A stretch of DNA of 64,000 nt. Source: an uncultured Oscillospiraceae bacterium (GTDB taxonomy: Bacteria; Bacillota; Clostridia; Oscillospirales; Oscillospiraceae). Where the stretch lies: positions 248,001-312,000 of the forward strand of contig CAKUHU010000001.1 of assembly GCA_934659425.1 (NCBI GenBank). The letters run 5' to 3'. Under the pieces are notes generated by a model. It did not search any database and had not been told where the DNA came from. It was given only the letters and a program-made list of their open reading frames with translations. Positions 1 through 8,736 of the stretch are shown here, one piece after another; positions within the stretch are counted from its first letter, which is position 1; each line of letters opens with the position of its first letter. The translations under genes and the position numbers were made by a program.

Positions 1-1081
1 AGCCCACGTGAGCTCCCGCGCCGATGACGGCCCGCTCCGCTACAATGGCGTATTCTACCACCGCCCCGGCCTTTATCACTGCCCCTGGCATCAAAATGGA
101 GTAGCGGACCTGGGCCCCTTCCTCTACAGTGACAGAGTGAAACAGCACAGAATTTTCCACCATGCCGTATATCTCACATCCGCTGGTGGCGATAGAGTGG
201 CTCATTAGGGCATTGGCGCCGGTGAAATGGGGCGGGCGGGCGGTGGCCCGGGCGTAGATGGGCCAATCGGGGTCATAAAGGTCAAAGCCCGCATCGGGAG
301 AGAGCATATCCATGTTGGCATCCCACAGGGAATCAATAGTGCCCACATCTTTCCAGTAGCCGGAAAAGCGGTAGGCGGTCATGATCTCCCCGGCGTTCAG
401 CATGGCGGGGATAATGTTCTTTCCGAAGTCATTGGCGCTTCTCTCGTCCGACTCGTCGGCCATGAGGTAATCCCGAAGCTTGGACCAGGTAAAGATGTAG
501 ATGCCCATAGAGGCCAGATTGCTCTTGGGCTTTTTGGGCTTTTCCTCAAATTCGTAGATCCGGTCGTTTTCATCCACGTTCATGATGCCGAAGCGGGAGG
601 CGTCTTTGATGGGGACCTCCATCACGGAGATGGTACAGGCAGCCTGGGTCTGCTTGTGGTGGGTGAGCATTTTAGAGTAGTCCATCTTATAGATGTGATC
701 GCCGGATAGTATCAAAACATAGTCCGGATTGTACTGCTCTAAAAAGCTGATATTCTGATAAATGGCGTTGGCAGTGCCCTTATACCAGGTGCCCTGGTCT
801 CCCTCTTGAATATAGGGGGGCAGGATGTGGACTCCTCCGTCGGAGCGGTCCAGATCCCAGGGCTGGCCGTTGCCGATGTAAGCGTTCAGCTCCAAGGGCT
901 GATACTGAGTCAAAACCCCTACCGTGTCGATACCGGAGTTGACGCAGTTGGATAGGGGAAAGTCGATGATACGGTACTTCCCGCCAAAGGGAACTGCCGG
1001 TTTGGCCACCTTCCGGGTCAGGGCCATCAGCCTGCTGCCCTGGCCGCCAGCCAAAAGCATGGCCACACATTCCTTTTTCAT
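1..1081 (-). CDS. glgC: glucose-1-phosphate adenylyltransferase, 3' end outside window
   Basis: Makes ADP-glucose from glucose-1-phosphate and ATP, the committed step of bacterial glycogen synthesis. The reverse strand reads [18 protein letters not shown] from an ATG at 1081, the nucleotidyltransferase P-loop of this family. [20 protein letters not shown], a GDHIYKMDY metal-binding segment and a left-handed beta-helix C-terminus follow. A GAGGTG ribosome site precedes the start. 360 codons lie in the window and the frame is still open at base 1; family members are about 380-400 residues, so only a short tail is missing. It lies 37 bases downstream of glgB on the same strand, consistent with a glgB-glgC operon. 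Confidence 0.95.
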   Translation of the reverse strand, partial: MKKECVAMLLAGGQGSRLMALTRKVAKPAVPFGGKYRIIDFPLSNCVNSGIDTVGVLTQYQPLELNAYIGNGQPWDLDRSDGGVHILPPYIQEGDQGTWYKGTANAIYQNISFLEQYNPDYVLILSGDHIYKMDYSKMLTHHKQTQAACTISVMEVPIKDASRFGIMNVDENDRIYEFEEKPKKPKSNLASMGIYIFTWSKLRDYLMADESDERSANDFGKNIIPAMLNAGEIMTAYRFSGYWKDVGTIDSLWDANMDMLSPDAGFDLYDPDWPIYARATARPPHFTGANALMSHSIATSGCEIYGMVENSVLFHSVTVEEGAQVRYSILMPGAVIKAGAVVEYAIVAERAVIGAGAHVG

Positions 1082-1118
1082 CAAATCACCTCGTTGTTGA
1101 TGGATATGGAAAACGAAA

Positions 1119-3095
1119 TCAGATCTTTTTTCCTTTTTGCGGGAGGGGGGAATGAGAGGTTTCCGTTTTTTTCCTCCGGATGGGATTTTTCCGAACGCAG
1201 CGGAGGACCACTGCACCCATGGCGGGCAGGTCGATGGAGAGGGACTGGTCCTGGCCGTGGCAGGGGATTTTTTCTGAGGATAGCAATTCCCTGTCTCCGG
1301 CACCTGAGCCGCCGAAGGCCTCATCATCTGAATTGAGCAACACTGTGTACTTGCCGCCCACAGGTACCCCCACCCGATAGCCGGGGCGGTGGACCGGGGA
1401 AAAATTGCACACCACCACTAGGAAGTTTCCCTTTTTGTCCTTGCGCAGAAAAGCGGCAGTGTTGGCGTTGGCGTCATCGGCGCACAGCCATTGGAAGCCC
1501 CGCCAGTCGAAATCGATCTCCCACAGCTCAGGTCGCTGGAGATAGAGGGCATTGGCAGATCGGATAAAATCCTTCAGCCTGCGGTGGCGCTCCCCGTCCT
1601 CATCTTGCTGATCCAGCAGGTGCCAGTCCAAGGAGTGCTCAAAGTGCCACTCGTTCCACTGGCCGAACTCACTGCCCATCATCAGGAGCTTCTTGCCCGG
1701 ATGGGTGAGCATATAGGTGTAAAAAGCCCGGACGCCGGCATATTTCAGCCCATCATCCCCCGGCATCTTGTTGAGGAGAGAGCCCTTCATGTGGACCACC
1801 TCATCGTGGGACAGGGGGAGGATAAAGTTTTCGGAAAAGGCGTACATCAGGGAGAAGGTGATGTCCTTGTGGTTGTATTGCCGGAAATAGGGGTCCAGCT
1901 TCATATAGTGTTGGATGTCGTTCATCCAGCCCATGTTCCACTTGAGGTTGAAGCCCAGTCCGCCCTCGCTGACCGGGGCGGTGACTAGAGGCCAGGTGGT
2001 GGACTCCTCGGCGATCATCAGCACATCGGGAAGCCGGGAAAAGATGGCGGTGTTTAAGGCTTGGAGGAAGCTGACGGCCTCCAAGTTTTCATGGCCGCCG
2101 TGGACATTGGGCACCCATTCTCCCCCCTGGCGGTTGTAATCCAGATAGAGCATGGAGGCCACCGCGTCCACCCGGAGACCGTCGGCGTGGTACTGTTCCA
2201 GCCAGAAGAGGGCAGAGGAGGTCAGGAAAGAGCGGACCTCGCCCCGGTCATAGTCAAAGACCATGGTGCCCCACTCCCTGTGTTCCCCCTTACGGGGATC
2301 GGCGTACTCATAGCAGGGCTGCCCATCGAAATGATAGAGGCCAAAGCCATCCCGGGGGAAGTGGGCGGGTACCCAGTCCAGGATGACCCCGATGCCTGCC
2401 TGGTGAAGCTGGTCAATGAGCCACATCAGGTCGTGTGGGGTGCCGAATCGGCTGGTGGCGGCAAAATAACCTGTGCACTGATACCCCCAGGAGGCGTCCA
2501 GAGGGTGTTCCATGACCGGAAGCAGCTCCACGTGGGTGAAGCCCATCTCCTTCACATAGGGGATCAGGTATTGGGCCATATCCCGATAGCTCAGAAATTC
2601 ATCCTGCCCTGTCCGCCGCCAGGAGCCCAAGTGCAGCTCATAGATGTTGAGGGGGGCGGAGTACACCAAGTGGGTCTTCCGCCACTCCATCCATCCCTGA
2701 TCTCCCCATTGGTAGCCATCTAAGTCGTAGATCTTGGAGGCGTTGCCCGGCCTTGTCTCGGCGTGAAAGGCAAAGGGGTCGGCTTTGGCCAGTACCCTGC
2801 CGTCGGATGTATGGATGGCAAATTTATAGGCGTCATACTGCTCCAGGCCAGGAAAAAAGACCTCCCACACGCCGCCTTCTATGAGGGATAGGGGACATGC
2901 GGCCTCCTGCCAGCCGTTGAAATCCCCCATCAGATGCACTGCTTTGGCGTGGGGGGCCCAGACCCGAAAGATATGCCCTTGTTGTCCATCCCGCTCAGCG
3001 GGATGGCAGCCCAAAAAGTTTTGCAGGTGGGTTTCCGTTCCCTGCAGAAAACGGGTCAAGGGGATGCTGACAGGGTCAGCCGTATTCTTTGGCAT
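1119..3095 (-). CDS. glgB: 1,4-alpha-glucan branching enzyme
   Basis: Introduces alpha-1,6 branches into glycogen. The 658-residue protein has an N-terminal CBM48-like region ([14 protein letters not shown], about residues 40-62) and then a GH13 barrel. The nucleophile is in ADGLRVDAV (Asp310), the acid/base in MIAEEST (about Glu363), and a third conserved motif is SHDEV. Length is normal for the family. The start has an AGGAGG site. It is the first gene after the promoter at 3204-3232 and precedes glgC. Confidence 0.96.
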   Translation of the reverse strand: MPKNTADPVSIPLTRFLQGTETHLQNFLGCHPAERDGQQGHIFRVWAPHAKAVHLMGDFNGWQEAACPLSLIEGGVWEVFFPGLEQYDAYKFAIHTSDGRVLAKADPFAFHAETRPGNASKIYDLDGYQWGDQGWMEWRKTHLVYSAPLNIYELHLGSWRRTGQDEFLSYRDMAQYLIPYVKEMGFTHVELLPVMEHPLDASWGYQCTGYFAATSRFGTPHDLMWLIDQLHQAGIGVILDWVPAHFPRDGFGLYHFDGQPCYEYADPRKGEHREWGTMVFDYDRGEVRSFLTSSALFWLEQYHADGLRVDAVASMLYLDYNRQGGEWVPNVHGGHENLEAVSFLQALNTAIFSRLPDVLMIAEESTTWPLVTAPVSEGGLGFNLKWNMGWMNDIQHYMKLDPYFRQYNHKDITFSLMYAFSENFILPLSHDEVVHMKGSLLNKMPGDDGLKYAGVRAFYTYMLTHPGKKLLMMGSEFGQWNEWHFEHSLDWHLLDQQDEDGERHRRLKDFIRSANALYLQRPELWEIDFDWRGFQWLCADDANANTAAFLRKDKKGNFLVVVCNFSPVHRPGYRVGVPVGGKYTVLLNSDDEAFGGSGAGDRELLSSEKIPCHGQDQSLSIDLPAMGAVVLRCVRKNPIRRKKTETSHSPLPQKGKKI

Positions 3096-3195
3096 GAAAG
3101 GACCTCCTAAGAGATGGTAAATTATTACAAAAATAACAATTAAAGAAAATAAAAATTATAAATTATACACAAAAAACGAAAAAAACTCGCCTGAT

Positions 3196-3212
3196 TTGTA
3201 TAAATTATACAA
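3196..3212. promoter_or_regulatory. palindrome overlapping the glgB -10 box (operator candidate)
   Basis: TTGTATAAATTATACAA is a perfect 8-base inverted repeat around one central base and contains the whole -10 hexamer. A related half, TATAAATTATACAC, recurs at 3157-3170 in the leader. The symmetry and position fit a repressor site, but promoter AT-richness alone could give part of it. Confidence 0.45.
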
Positions 3213-3232
3213 CTATCTATAGGAAAGGTCAA
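3204..3232 (-). promoter_or_regulatory. sigma-A promoter of the glgBC operon
   Basis: On the reverse strand TTGACC (3227-3232) is followed by an exact 17-base spacer and TATAAT (3204-3209). Transcription should start near 3197, leaving a 5' untranslated region of about 100 bases before glgB. Confidence 0.8.
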
Positions 3233-3250
3233 GGGTAGAATCGCGTTTCC

Positions 3251-3308
3251 CGAGAAAAGAAAAACAGCGGACCAGATCCCGCCCCAAAGGGGGGAGGCTG
3301 GTCCGCTG
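3251..3308 (-). terminator. intrinsic terminator after the 107-residue gene
   Basis: CAGCGGACCAG (3265-3275) and CTGGTCCGCTG (3298-3308) form an 11-bp stem. On the reverse strand it is followed by TTTTTCTTTTC. It separates the small upstream gene from the glgB promoter. Confidence 0.75.
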
Positions 3309-3314
3309 AAAGTG

Positions 3315-3638
3315 TCATGGGGTACCTGAGGCGGTATCCCGCCGCGCCATATTTTCTGCCAGGGTGCGCTTTGGCCGCTCTTCGATGGTCTGCCGCCACT
3401 GCTCCAGCCAGGAAGGGATGGCATCCAGCCCCTCCTGGTTCAGGGGGAAGGTCTTGCTCTCCTCCAATTGGGAGAACTCATAGGCCCAGGGGCCCTCCCA
3501 GACCTCGGCAGTGAGAAGGCTCTCGTCCTCGTTTGCGGCCACGGTAGGCAGGATGCGGTAACGCAGCCTCCCAGCGCTGGCCGACCAGGGATTTTGGTTT
3601 TGAAAATGAGACAGGACGGGGAGAAACAGCTCAACCAT
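3315..3638 (-). CDS. hypothetical protein, 107 residues
   Basis: Not recognised. The predicted soluble protein has no signal peptide or membrane segment and is rich in Glu, Trp and Pro (for example AEVWEGPWAYEFSQLEE). It is treated as real because GGAG lies about 9 bases before the ATG and an intrinsic terminator follows the stop directly. It is a one-gene unit just upstream of the glg promoter on the same strand, with no evident link to glycogen. Confidence 0.6.
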   Translation of the reverse strand: MVELFLPVLSHFQNQNPWSASAGRLRYRILPTVAANEDESLLTAEVWEGPWAYEFSQLEESKTFPLNQEGLDAIPSWLEQWRQTIEERPKRTLAENMARRDTASGTP

Positions 3639-3659
3639 GAAATGGGCTCCTTTCAGGGG

Positions 3660-4350
3660 GATAACTCAGTATAGCATATCTGGGAGAAAAATGGGAGGGG
3701 CAAGGGCGTAAAATTGCCGCACCACGCCTAAGATGGCAAGGTGCCCCCTTTGGAGAGGCCGTCTCTGCGGTATGCCGCAAGCATGCGCGCAGGGTGCCGC
3801 AGGAAAAAATTTCCACAGGTGTAACCGTCGGGGCCTGACTTCCTGCTATAGAGGTGGAACGCGTCCAAAGGAATAGACAGGGAGTTGGAGGAGATCATCC
3901 GGGTGGTGGCCTCCATCCTGAGCGATGCCGTGGTCATGGGCGGGGACGCCTGATGCTGTTTTCAAATGCTCCTGCGCGGGCCAGCGGCGCCGCGATATGA
4001 CAGAACTGCGTTAAAAATAGGAGAACCCTTTGTGTTTGAAGATGACTGGAGTCAAAGACGAAGCAGCCTGATGAGTTTTGAGGGCGATGAAGAGGAAACG
4101 GCATCATAGCCTGTAGATATTGGGTTTGCCATGGGCGATTTTAATGGTGAGAAAATGTCGCCATTTGTATCCAACCTATAGTCCCCCTATAATTTGGCGC
4201 ATGGCTAATATATTGCACAGTTCTCTTGTAATAAAAGAGTTTGGGAAATGGTTTTACAGCGTTATTGTTTTATTTGTCGGCGGGGCAGCATAATTGGCCG
4301 AACCAGTCAATGGTCAAGATGAAAGGGCCCCGCTTGCTTTCCGGCAAAAG
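3660..4350. other. gene-poor stretch with short coding remnants
   Basis: No intact gene is visible. On the plus strand about 3862-3952 encodes a fragment ending LEEIIRVVASILSDAVVMGG before a stop, preceded by stops in the same frame. This looks like the tail of a decayed gene that I cannot identify. A 25-codon frame at 4032-4109 (GTG start after AGGAGA; begins MFEDDWSQRRSS) could be a tiny gene but has no other support. Confidence 0.4.
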
Positions 4351-4355
4351 ATGAA

Positions 4356-4384
4356 GGGGCGGCGGCAAAAATGCCGCCGCCCCC
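4356..4384 (-). terminator. hairpin after greA
   Basis: GGGGCGGCGGCA (4356-4367) pairs with TGCCGCCGCCCC (4372-4384 region). On the reverse strand a T-rich stretch (TTCATCTTTT) follows, so it probably ends the greA transcript. The T tract is imperfect. Confidence 0.6.
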
Positions 4385-4460
4385 ATACCAGTGGAAATAT
4401 GGATGGTTTTTCAGAGCGGAAAGTTTTATGTGCCCTCTTTTCAAGGAGGACACGGCATCA

Positions 4461-4964
4461 TCAGAAGGTGTTCAGCGGGATGGAGCCGTCATCGGTGCCC
4501 TTTTCAATGGACTGGATGACCATGTCATAGCCATACCGTTCGTCTACCTGAATGTGGACGCGGTCGCCCACCTGTCTCCCCAGCAGGGCCTTGCCTACGG
4601 GGGATTCCCGGCTGATGAGGCCGTGGAGGGGATCCTTGCGCATGGTGGTGACGATCTGATAGGTCTCGGTCTCTCCCTCATCCTCTAAAAAAACGGTGAC
4701 CTTATCGTAAAGGGCCACACCGCCGTTTGTCCCGCCCTCATCGATGATATGGGCGGTGCGGATCATATTCTCCAAGTATCGGATGCGGCTCTCGTTGCGG
4801 TTCTTCTCCTGTTTGGCAGCCTTATATTCAAAGTTTTCACTCAAATCCCCAAAGGACCGGGCCTCCTTTACCGCCTCCAGCAGCTTGGGCCGCATGACGA
4901 TGCGCCGCTCGTCCAACTCCTGCTTCATCAGTTCAATGTCCTTTTGGGTCAGTTCATTGTGCAT
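4461..4964 (-). CDS. greA: transcription elongation factor GreA/GreB family
   Basis: Stimulates RNA polymerase to cleave backtracked RNA. The 167-residue protein has the N-terminal coiled coil with the acidic tip motif GDLSENFEYKAAKQEK (about residues 38-53), whose Asp and Glu act at the polymerase active site. The C-terminal FKBP-like domain contains ISRESPVGKALLGRQVGDRV. Length is slightly above the usual 158. CGGAGG precedes the ATG. It stands alone between a decayed gene and a terminator. Confidence 0.93.
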   Translation of the reverse strand: MHNELTQKDIELMKQELDERRIVMRPKLLEAVKEARSFGDLSENFEYKAAKQEKNRNESRIRYLENMIRTAHIIDEGGTNGGVALYDKVTVFLEDEGETETYQIVTTMRKDPLHGLISRESPVGKALLGRQVGDRVHIQVDERYGYDMVIQSIEKGTDDGSIPLNTF

Positions 4965-4989
4965 ATCGCGCCTCCGTTATAGGTAAGAA

Positions 4990-5370
4990 TGGAAGATCTC
5001 AGTATATTCCTCCGGAATGACACGGCATGAGACGGAGTAGACCTGGGGGTTTCCGTCGGGGCCGTAGAGCGCTCCGGTGGGGTTGGCCAACACTGACTGC
5101 TGTTGATGCCCAGATAACCTGCACACTGGGTGCCGACAGGATAGCCCTCATAGCAGAAGCAGAGCCGCTGAAAGTTTTAAAGCTCGGTAACTGCGTCGAG
5201 GAAGTTGGTGCCGCTGATCAGGCTGCCGCCCCAGAGGCGGTGGCCGGACTGCCGGCGGGAATGGAGCACTCCTCCCCGACGAACAGAGATTGGTCCAAAA
5301 ATGAGCGGGCCACCAGATAGGTGCGGGAGTATTCCTCTTTCACTTTATTGAGCTCCCGGACGTTTTTCAT
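4990..5370 (-). pseudogene. decayed gene upstream of greA
   Basis: Reading the reverse strand from 5370, MKNVRELNKVKEEYSRTYL opens a plausible protein. Coding then hops frames: GGSLISGTNFLDAVTEL ends at a stop, CYEGYPVGTQCAGYLGI continues in another frame, and ANPTGALYGPDGNPQVYSVS in a third reaches a stop just upstream of greA. Several stops and shifts within about 380 bases indicate a dead gene. I do not recognise the family. Confidence 0.5.
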
Positions 5371-5384
5371 ATGGATAAAAAGAA

Positions 5385-5406
5385 AGCACTGGCTTTTGCC
5401 GGTGCT
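5385..5406. terminator. hairpin flanked by A and T tracts
   Basis: AGCACTGGC (5385-5393) and GCCGGTGCT (5398-5406) form a short stem with a TTTT loop, preceded by an A-rich tract and followed by TTTT. It could terminate transcription on either strand. It lies just upstream of the decayed gene. Confidence 0.45.
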
Positions 5407-5480
5407 TTTTGTACCAGTGCATCGAAAGTGCTTTTTTAGCCAAGAGGTTTGAAAAAACAAACCGGAGTTCTGGGTGATCC

Positions 5481-5546
5481 CCTTTGCGGCTATGCCGCTT
5501 AGGGGGAGTCGATGGATGCACAGCGCTAAACGGCATAGCCGCAAAG
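5481..5546. repeat. long imperfect inverted repeat
   Basis: The arm at 5481-5502 (core TTTGCGGCTATGCCG) is matched by its reverse complement at 5526-5546, with about 23 bases between. No T tract follows, so it is not an obvious terminator. It lies between a tRNA terminator and a decayed gene and could be a remnant of a small mobile repeat. Confidence 0.6.
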
Positions 5547-5615
5547 AGTTTGTTGTAAGCGAAGCAGATTCGCTCTGGAGAGAAGGAGCGGCGGCATGAG
5601 CACGCTCTGATTGTT

Positions 5616-5654
5616 GAAAAAAGTCGGAGCAAGCAGTATAAAGCTTGCTCCGAC
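5616..5654 (-). terminator. intrinsic terminator of tRNA-Leu(CAG)
   Basis: GTCGGAGCAAGC (5623-5634) pairs perfectly with GCTTGCTCCGAC (5643-5654). On the reverse strand six or more T residues follow directly. The stem begins right after the tRNA 3' end. Confidence 0.85.
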
Positions 5655-5655
5655 G

Positions 5656-5742
5656 TGGTGCACGAGGTGGGACTCGAACCCACACGTCCTTGCGAACACC
5701 GGCACCTGAAGCCGGCGAGTCTACCAATTCCACCACTCGTGC
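5656..5742 (-). tRNA. tRNA-Leu, anticodon CAG
   Basis: The reverse strand reads GCACGAGTGGTGGAATTGGT at the 5' end. The anticodon stem is CCGGC/GCCGG with loop TTCAGGT, giving anticodon CAG. A long variable arm, GGTTCGAGTCC T-arm, acceptor CTCGTGC, discriminator A and an encoded CCA follow. The long variable arm and D-loop fit leucine class II tRNA. Length is 87 bases including CCA. Confidence 0.95.
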
Positions 5743-5834
5743 GTTGTTGTGATTGCGTTACTCAACGCAAAAAATATGTTACCACACTCTCCATGGATTT
5801 GTCAACCCTGTTTCGCCATTTTTTGAAAAAGAAC

Positions 5835-6200
5835 TTATGTATTTTCCAGATGTTCTTTCAATTTCTGGAAGGTCTCGGCACTGATATCATGTTCCACTCG
5901 GCAGGCGTCCTCAGCGGCTTGGGCCTCGCTCACGCCCAGGCTGGTAAACCAGCGGGTGAGAAGGCGGTGACGCTCGTAGATCCGCTCGGCGATTTCCCGG
6001 CCCTTGTCAGTCAGCTCCAGACTCCCGTCGGTGTTTACAATCAGATCCCCATCTTCCCGGAGCAGCTTTACTGCCCGGCTGACACTGGGCTTGGAAAAAC
6101 CGAGATGCCGGGCCACATCAATAGAGTGGACGAGCCCCTTTTCCTGCTTGAGTATGAGGATAGTCTTCAAATACATCTCTGCGGATTCTTGAATCTTCAT
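5835..6200 (-). CDS. DtxR/MntR-family metal-dependent repressor, short form
   Basis: Winged-helix repressor of metal uptake genes. At 121 residues it matches the two-domain MntR type without the C-terminal SH3 domain. The helix-turn-helix lies around DVARHLGFSKPSVSRAVKLL (residues 28-47). Putative metal ligands are Met9 (AEMYLKT), His78 (ERHRLL), Cys100, Glu103 and His104 (DACRVEH). Met and Cys at these places are the DtxR/IdeR iron-type ligands, where manganese-sensing MntR has Asp and Glu. A GAAGG site precedes the ATG. No metal transporter is adjacent, so its targets must lie elsewhere. Confidence 0.88.
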   Translation of the reverse strand: MKIQESAEMYLKTILILKQEKGLVHSIDVARHLGFSKPSVSRAVKLLREDGDLIVNTDGSLELTDKGREIAERIYERHRLLTRWFTSLGVSEAQAAEDACRVEHDISAETFQKLKEHLENT

Positions 6201-6406
6201 GGAAAAGCCTTCTTTCCCAATCTTTTGAATCTGGTTATCCTCATCTTACCATAAATTCCCCCAAAAACAAAGCCCCTTTTGTCAGAGAATTTCCTTGCGC
6301 AGGAATTCAGGAATTGGGGGAGAAAAGAATGGCCGAGCTGGGCAAAGAAACTGGGGAGGGGCCGCCATACCTTGTGTCAAACCGTTATCCTCCAAGGGCA
6401 TCTGTC

Positions 6407-7252
6407 TTAAAATAGGAGATCTCTTAATATTCCCTCAAACTGGACCCCCTCGGGAATGGGGGTCCCCAAGGCCAGGGTACGCCGGGCGCATTTGGCAACG
6501 AATTCTACCGCCAAGGATGCCGCTTCATCCAAAGGCTTTCCCTTCAGCAGAGCGCCCAGGGCCACACTGGAAAACAGGTCTCCAGTCCCGGGGAATTGGG
6601 CGGGCTCTTCGTGCACTGCGGATAGGGAGGTTTTTCCCGCATCCCGGTCAAAGCAGGCGGCCCCCACCGTCTCCGGTGTCGGATGGATGCCTGTAAGGAT
6701 CACAGACCGTCTCCCATCCAAGCTCAGCCGTGCCAGCCACTCCTGCAGTCCGGCCTTGCTTTTGGGGGCGTCATCGTAATTTTCCCCCAGCAAAATGGCA
6801 GCCTCGGTGAGATTGGGGGTGATGACATCGGCCAGGCCGGCCAAGGACTTCATCTCCATGCACATTTCGGGAGTGTAGGTGCGGTAGGGCTTACCCCAAT
6901 CGCCCATCACCGGGTCCACCATCACCAGGGTATTTTCCCTCCGAAACCGGGACAGGAAATTCCGCAGTACCCCGATCTGTCGGGCAGACCCCACAAAGCC
7001 GCTGTAGAGGGCGTCAAAGGTGACGCCAAGCTCTTCCCAGTGGTCGGCAGAACCCTCCATTTCCCCCGTCAGGTCCCGAAAGACAAAGTGATCGGAGGGG
7101 GGGAAGATCGTGGAGGCGGACAGATAGGCGGTGGGAAGGGAGGAGCACCAGCAGCCCATGGCGGACAGAACGGGCAGCACGATCCCCAAAGAGCACCGCC
7201 CCATGCCGGATAGGTCATGGACAGCAGCCACATGAGGCGCTTGCTTGGACAT
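6407..7252 (-). CDS. pdxY: pyridoxal/pyridoxamine kinase, ribokinase fold
   Basis: Phosphorylates vitamin B6 vitamers to feed PLP synthesis. The 281-residue protein has HDLSGMGRCSLG near the N-terminus, VMVDPVMGDWGKPY in the middle, PNLTEAAILLGE, and the anion-hole motif PGTGDLFSSV holding the catalytic Asp. The ATG at 7252 is chosen because GGAGGG lies 9 bases upstream and because the promoter at 7289-7317 overlaps the start of the longer frame (7312). The many PLP enzymes nearby depend on its product, but it is its own unit. Confidence 0.88.
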   Translation of the reverse strand: MSKQAPHVAAVHDLSGMGRCSLGIVLPVLSAMGCWCSSLPTAYLSASTIFPPSDHFVFRDLTGEMEGSADHWEELGVTFDALYSGFVGSARQIGVLRNFLSRFRRENTLVMVDPVMGDWGKPYRTYTPEMCMEMKSLAGLADVITPNLTEAAILLGENYDDAPKSKAGLQEWLARLSLDGRRSVILTGIHPTPETVGAACFDRDAGKTSLSAVHEEPAQFPGTGDLFSSVALGALLKGKPLDEAASLAVEFVAKCARRTLALGTPIPEGVQFEGILRDLLF

Positions 7253-7288
7253 AAGGGACATCCCTCCAGGAAAAGAGATTTTGAAGCT

Positions 7289-7317
7289 ATTATACTGTTT
7301 TTTCGTTTTCATGGCAA
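7289..7317 (-). promoter_or_regulatory. promoter of the pyridoxal kinase gene
   Basis: Reverse strand TTGCCA (7312-7317), 17-base spacer, TATAAT (7289-7294). Its -35 box is only 3 bases from the -35 box of the divergent tRNA promoter. Confidence 0.75.
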
Positions 7318-7320
7318 TGA

Positions 7321-7350
7321 TTGACGGGAAAGATTTTTTTGTGATATAAT
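7321..7350 (+). promoter_or_regulatory. promoter of tRNA-Leu(TAG)
   Basis: TTGACG (7321-7326), 18-base spacer, TATAAT (7345-7350), with the tRNA beginning 13 bases after the -10 box. It is back to back with the kinase promoter. Confidence 0.8.
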
Positions 7351-7363
7351 CATAAAGTAATCT

Positions 7364-7448
7364 GCGGGTATGATGGAATTGGTAGACGTGCAGGATTTAG
7401 GTTCCTGTGGAGCGATCCGTGTGGGTTCGAGTCCCACTACCCGCACCA
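7364..7448 (+). tRNA. tRNA-Leu, anticodon TAG
   Basis: Acceptor GCGGGTA pairs with TACCCGC. The anticodon stem CAGGA/TCCTG holds loop TTTAGGT, giving anticodon TAG. A long variable arm, the GGTTCGAGTCC T-arm and an encoded CCA are present. The D-arm (TGGAATTGGTAGAC) matches that of the tRNA-Leu at 5656-5742. Confidence 0.95.
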
Positions 7449-7733
7449 TGATGTCGTATGGCATGTTGTTCAAGATGATTTTGCAAAGGCTTTTGTTTTG
7501 CTGTCTGGACGGACCTTGCCTGCGGTGTACTTTGGGATCCTTGCATCCCGAAATAGAAACTTCTGGATTTTGCCTTTCTCCCTTGTGTCCTGTGTAGTTC
7601 CCAAGGTTTTATCCGTACAGAACGCATCCTTTTTGGAGGGATCTCATCAGGCTGGGGCCGCTGCCTTTCTATAGATAGAAGGTATCCCCGGAACGGTATT
7701 GCAGGTCAAATATTTTGCTAAGGAGTGTATACT

Positions 7734-8507
7734 ATGACAACACTTTACGGTGGAACCCCCAGTCAAGGTGTGCCCATCGGTATCCTCATGGTAGACTCTG
7801 TACTGCCCCGTATCCCGGGTGATGTGGGAAATGGTTTTACATACGATTTTCCAGTGCGTTTTTATACGGTAAAGGGAGCGAAGGCTAAAAATATCGTAGA
7901 GGGAGGCGATCCGGCCCTCCTGCAGCCCTTTATCGACGGTGCCAAGGCGTTGGAGGCGGAGGGCTGCCAGGCGATCTCCACCTGCTGCGGTTTTTTGATT
8001 GCTTTTCAAAAGCAGTTGTCTGAGGCAGTCCATATTCCTGTGATCACCTCCGGTTTGCTCCAGGTGCCTATGGTGGCATCCATGCTGCCCCCCGATCAGA
8101 AGATCGGTATCTTGACTGCCAATGACACTACCTTGAACCCGAAGTATTTTGCGGAGAATGTCCCTGTGGAGCGGCTGTGCATTCAGGGGATGCAGGAGAC
8201 GGAGCACTTTTATAAGACCTTCCCCCTCAACGCACCCTCCTATGTGTATGAGGAAGTGGAGGCGGACGTGGCTTGGGCGGCCCGCAAGCTGAAGAGCGAG
8301 CATCCGGATATCGGTGCCATCGTGTGTGAGGGCACCAACTTTGCCCCCTTCAATCCCATGGTCTGCCGTCTTACCGGTGTGCCGGTCTTTGATGTTGTCA
8401 CTTTGATCCGCTGGGCGGCTTCTGGTATTCTGCGGGGCTATACCTCTCCTTTCCGCAATCAGCTTACCGGCGGCCCCATGCTGGGAGTTTATGAGCGTCC
8501 CATGTAA
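7734..8507 (+). CDS. aspartate/glutamate racemase-family protein
   Basis: The 257-residue protein belongs to the Asp/Glu/hydantoin racemase superfamily, whose members use a pair of cysteines to move a proton at an alpha carbon. One candidate is in AISTCCGFL and the second in AIVCEGTNFAPF. GNGFTYDFPVRF near the start and TGVPVFDVVTLI near the end are typical. The ATG at 7734 is chosen over an upstream GTG because AAGGAG sits 8 bases before it. The substrate cannot be read from sequence. Confidence 0.8.
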   Translation: MTTLYGGTPSQGVPIGILMVDSVLPRIPGDVGNGFTYDFPVRFYTVKGAKAKNIVEGGDPALLQPFIDGAKALEAEGCQAISTCCGFLIAFQKQLSEAVHIPVITSGLLQVPMVASMLPPDQKIGILTANDTTLNPKYFAENVPVERLCIQGMQETEHFYKTFPLNAPSYVYEEVEADVAWAARKLKSEHPDIGAIVCEGTNFAPFNPMVCRLTGVPVFDVVTLIRWAASGILRGYTSPFRNQLTGGPMLGVYERPM

Positions 8508-8669
8508 ACGAAGGTCATAAAGCAGATGATCATGTTCAGGCGGCTCGAAAAGGGGCCGCCTGAAAACTTCATATGCTTTTCCGGTGATGTATCGGTTGGG
8601 CATTGCCAATAAGAAAGTCTGATGTTTTGGCGTGTTGATAGGATATTCAGCCTATTTTTCATTTCCTTC

Positions 8670-8697
8670 TTGCCAAGCGGAAAAAACTTGATAAAAT
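8670..8697 (+). promoter_or_regulatory. probable promoter of apt
   Basis: TTGCCA (8670-8675), 16-base spacer, TAAAAT (8692-8697), about 40 bases before the apt start. Confidence 0.55.
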
Positions 8698-8736
8698 AAC
8701 ATATATCAGCTGGGAACGACAGTGAGGGAGAAAGCG

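Noticed and set aside
5371..5436. 22-residue plus-strand peptide starting MDKKKALAFAGAF
   Set aside because: It coincides with an A/T-flanked hairpin that explains the sequence, and no ribosome site precedes it.
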